DNA of 33,564 nt from Pelargonium cotyledonis. Its lineage: Eukaryota > Streptophyta > Magnoliopsida > Geraniales > Geraniaceae. Location: the NCBI GenBank assembly GCA_036897625.1, contig JAYMTA010000249.1, positions 1 through 33,564 on the forward strand, in the 5' to 3' direction. Both the position numbers and the translations under genes were made by a program. Each line of letters opens with the position of its first letter. Position 1 is the first letter of the stretch. Positions 32,881 to 33,564 of the stretch are shown here, piece after piece. The notes under the pieces are model-generated. The model was not told where the DNA came from. It ran no database searches and worked only from the letters and a program-made list of their open reading frames with translations.

Positions 32881-33564
32881 CAACTAACATTCTAATTTTG
32901 TACTTTATTCTTAACAAATGGACTTCAACTCAATTTGGTGGCTGAACTTTAAGTTAAAAGTTAAAATGGTGGTCGAACTTTCAAAAGTGATAAACTAGTG
33001 GCTGAACTTTCTAAAATTTAAACAAACTAGAGGCTACCATATATATCAGTTAACTTTAACTGTTAATTGTTGATGTGTCATAATTGTTCGGTCAATTTTT
33101 GTCGTTGTTTTATTTGATTTGTAAAAAATATTTTTTATAACCTAATGCTTTGCTTGTTTGCTTTTGACGCGTTTTTTTATTTTCGTGATCTTTTTCAACG
33201 CAAACAATTATCAATTTAATTTTTGAAAAATGATATATGTTTACGAAAAAAATGAAATTTTTAGAAAATTTTATTTTCTAACTCAAAAAAATAAAATTAA
33301 TAATTTTTAAACATTATCATAACTAAGAAAAACGTTAATATGAGTTCATTTAAAAAATATATATCCGTAAACTAAAAAAAATTTAATAAACTTTTTATTT
33401 ATGCTAGAATTTTATTTTTAAGATATTTTTTTCTTAATTAAATCCGATAAAAATATTGAGATTGTCATGTGAATATGTATTTTTAAAATGATGATGTAAT
33501 TATGTTTCTCTAAAAAACATGACTATTATTTTTGTCCGTACAGTATTTTTGAAAAATTTAAGTC
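32881..33564. repeat. AT-rich repeat-like DNA at the right edge
   Basis: A short motif GTGG(C/T)(T/C)GAACTTT recurs three times between about 32938 and 33012, in slightly different form, within text typical of old plant transposon ends. The rest to 33564 is very AT-rich with no coding frame. Confidence 0.5.

Overview
This window is nuclear DNA from a flowering plant, most likely a eudicot. It is AT-rich, the genes have short exons and GT-AG introns, the proteins are plant families (brassinosteroid P450, plant PRMT10, Agenet/ENT protein, receptor-like cytoplasmic-domain kinase), and the intergenic DNA holds a Stowaway-type MITE and LINE debris. I cannot name the species. Coding exons were rebuilt by hand from splice sites and reading-frame continuity; UTR limits are estimates.

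Layout. (1) At 39-1370 (minus) is the 5' end of an acyl-protein-thioesterase/carboxylesterase-like gene that runs off the left edge, with a 1-kb intron in its 5' UTR. (2) At 3188-4609 (minus) is a single-exon membrane-anchored protein kinase of the At5g20050 type; as I recall the Arabidopsis map, the thioesterase is its direct neighbour there too (At5g20060). (3) At 4.6-7.5 kb lies repeat-rich spacer that includes a second copy of a repeat also found at 1.76-2.17 kb. (4) At 7565-11501 (plus) is a complete seven-exon PRMT10 arginine methyltransferase (382 aa). (5) At 12404-12733 (plus) is a TATA box followed by an unrecognised 68-aa open frame with one C-terminal membrane segment, a candidate small gene. 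(6) At 12.7-17.1 kb is AT-rich spacer with a 5'-truncated LINE flanked by a perfect 16-bp target duplication and a possible SINE. (7) At 17141-19848 (plus) is a two-Agenet (plant Tudor-like) plus ENT chromatin-reader-like gene (412 aa) with a 5' UTR intron. (8) At 19.85-29.25 kb is 9.4 kb without a recognisable gene, containing a Stowaway MITE, several inverted repeats, homopolymers and a cluster of GGCCCA elements. (9) At 29255-32398 (minus) is a five-exon CYP734A/BAS1-type cytochrome P450 (575 aa), which inactivates brassinosteroids. (10) At 32.4-33.56 kb is its upstream region and AT-rich repeat.

The genes are independent plant transcription units, not an operon. I found no clear new multi-gene system. 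The items most worth a second look are the small membrane-protein gene beside PRMT10, the serine-repeat expansion and unusual N-terminus in the BAS1-like P450, and the mobile-element footprints.
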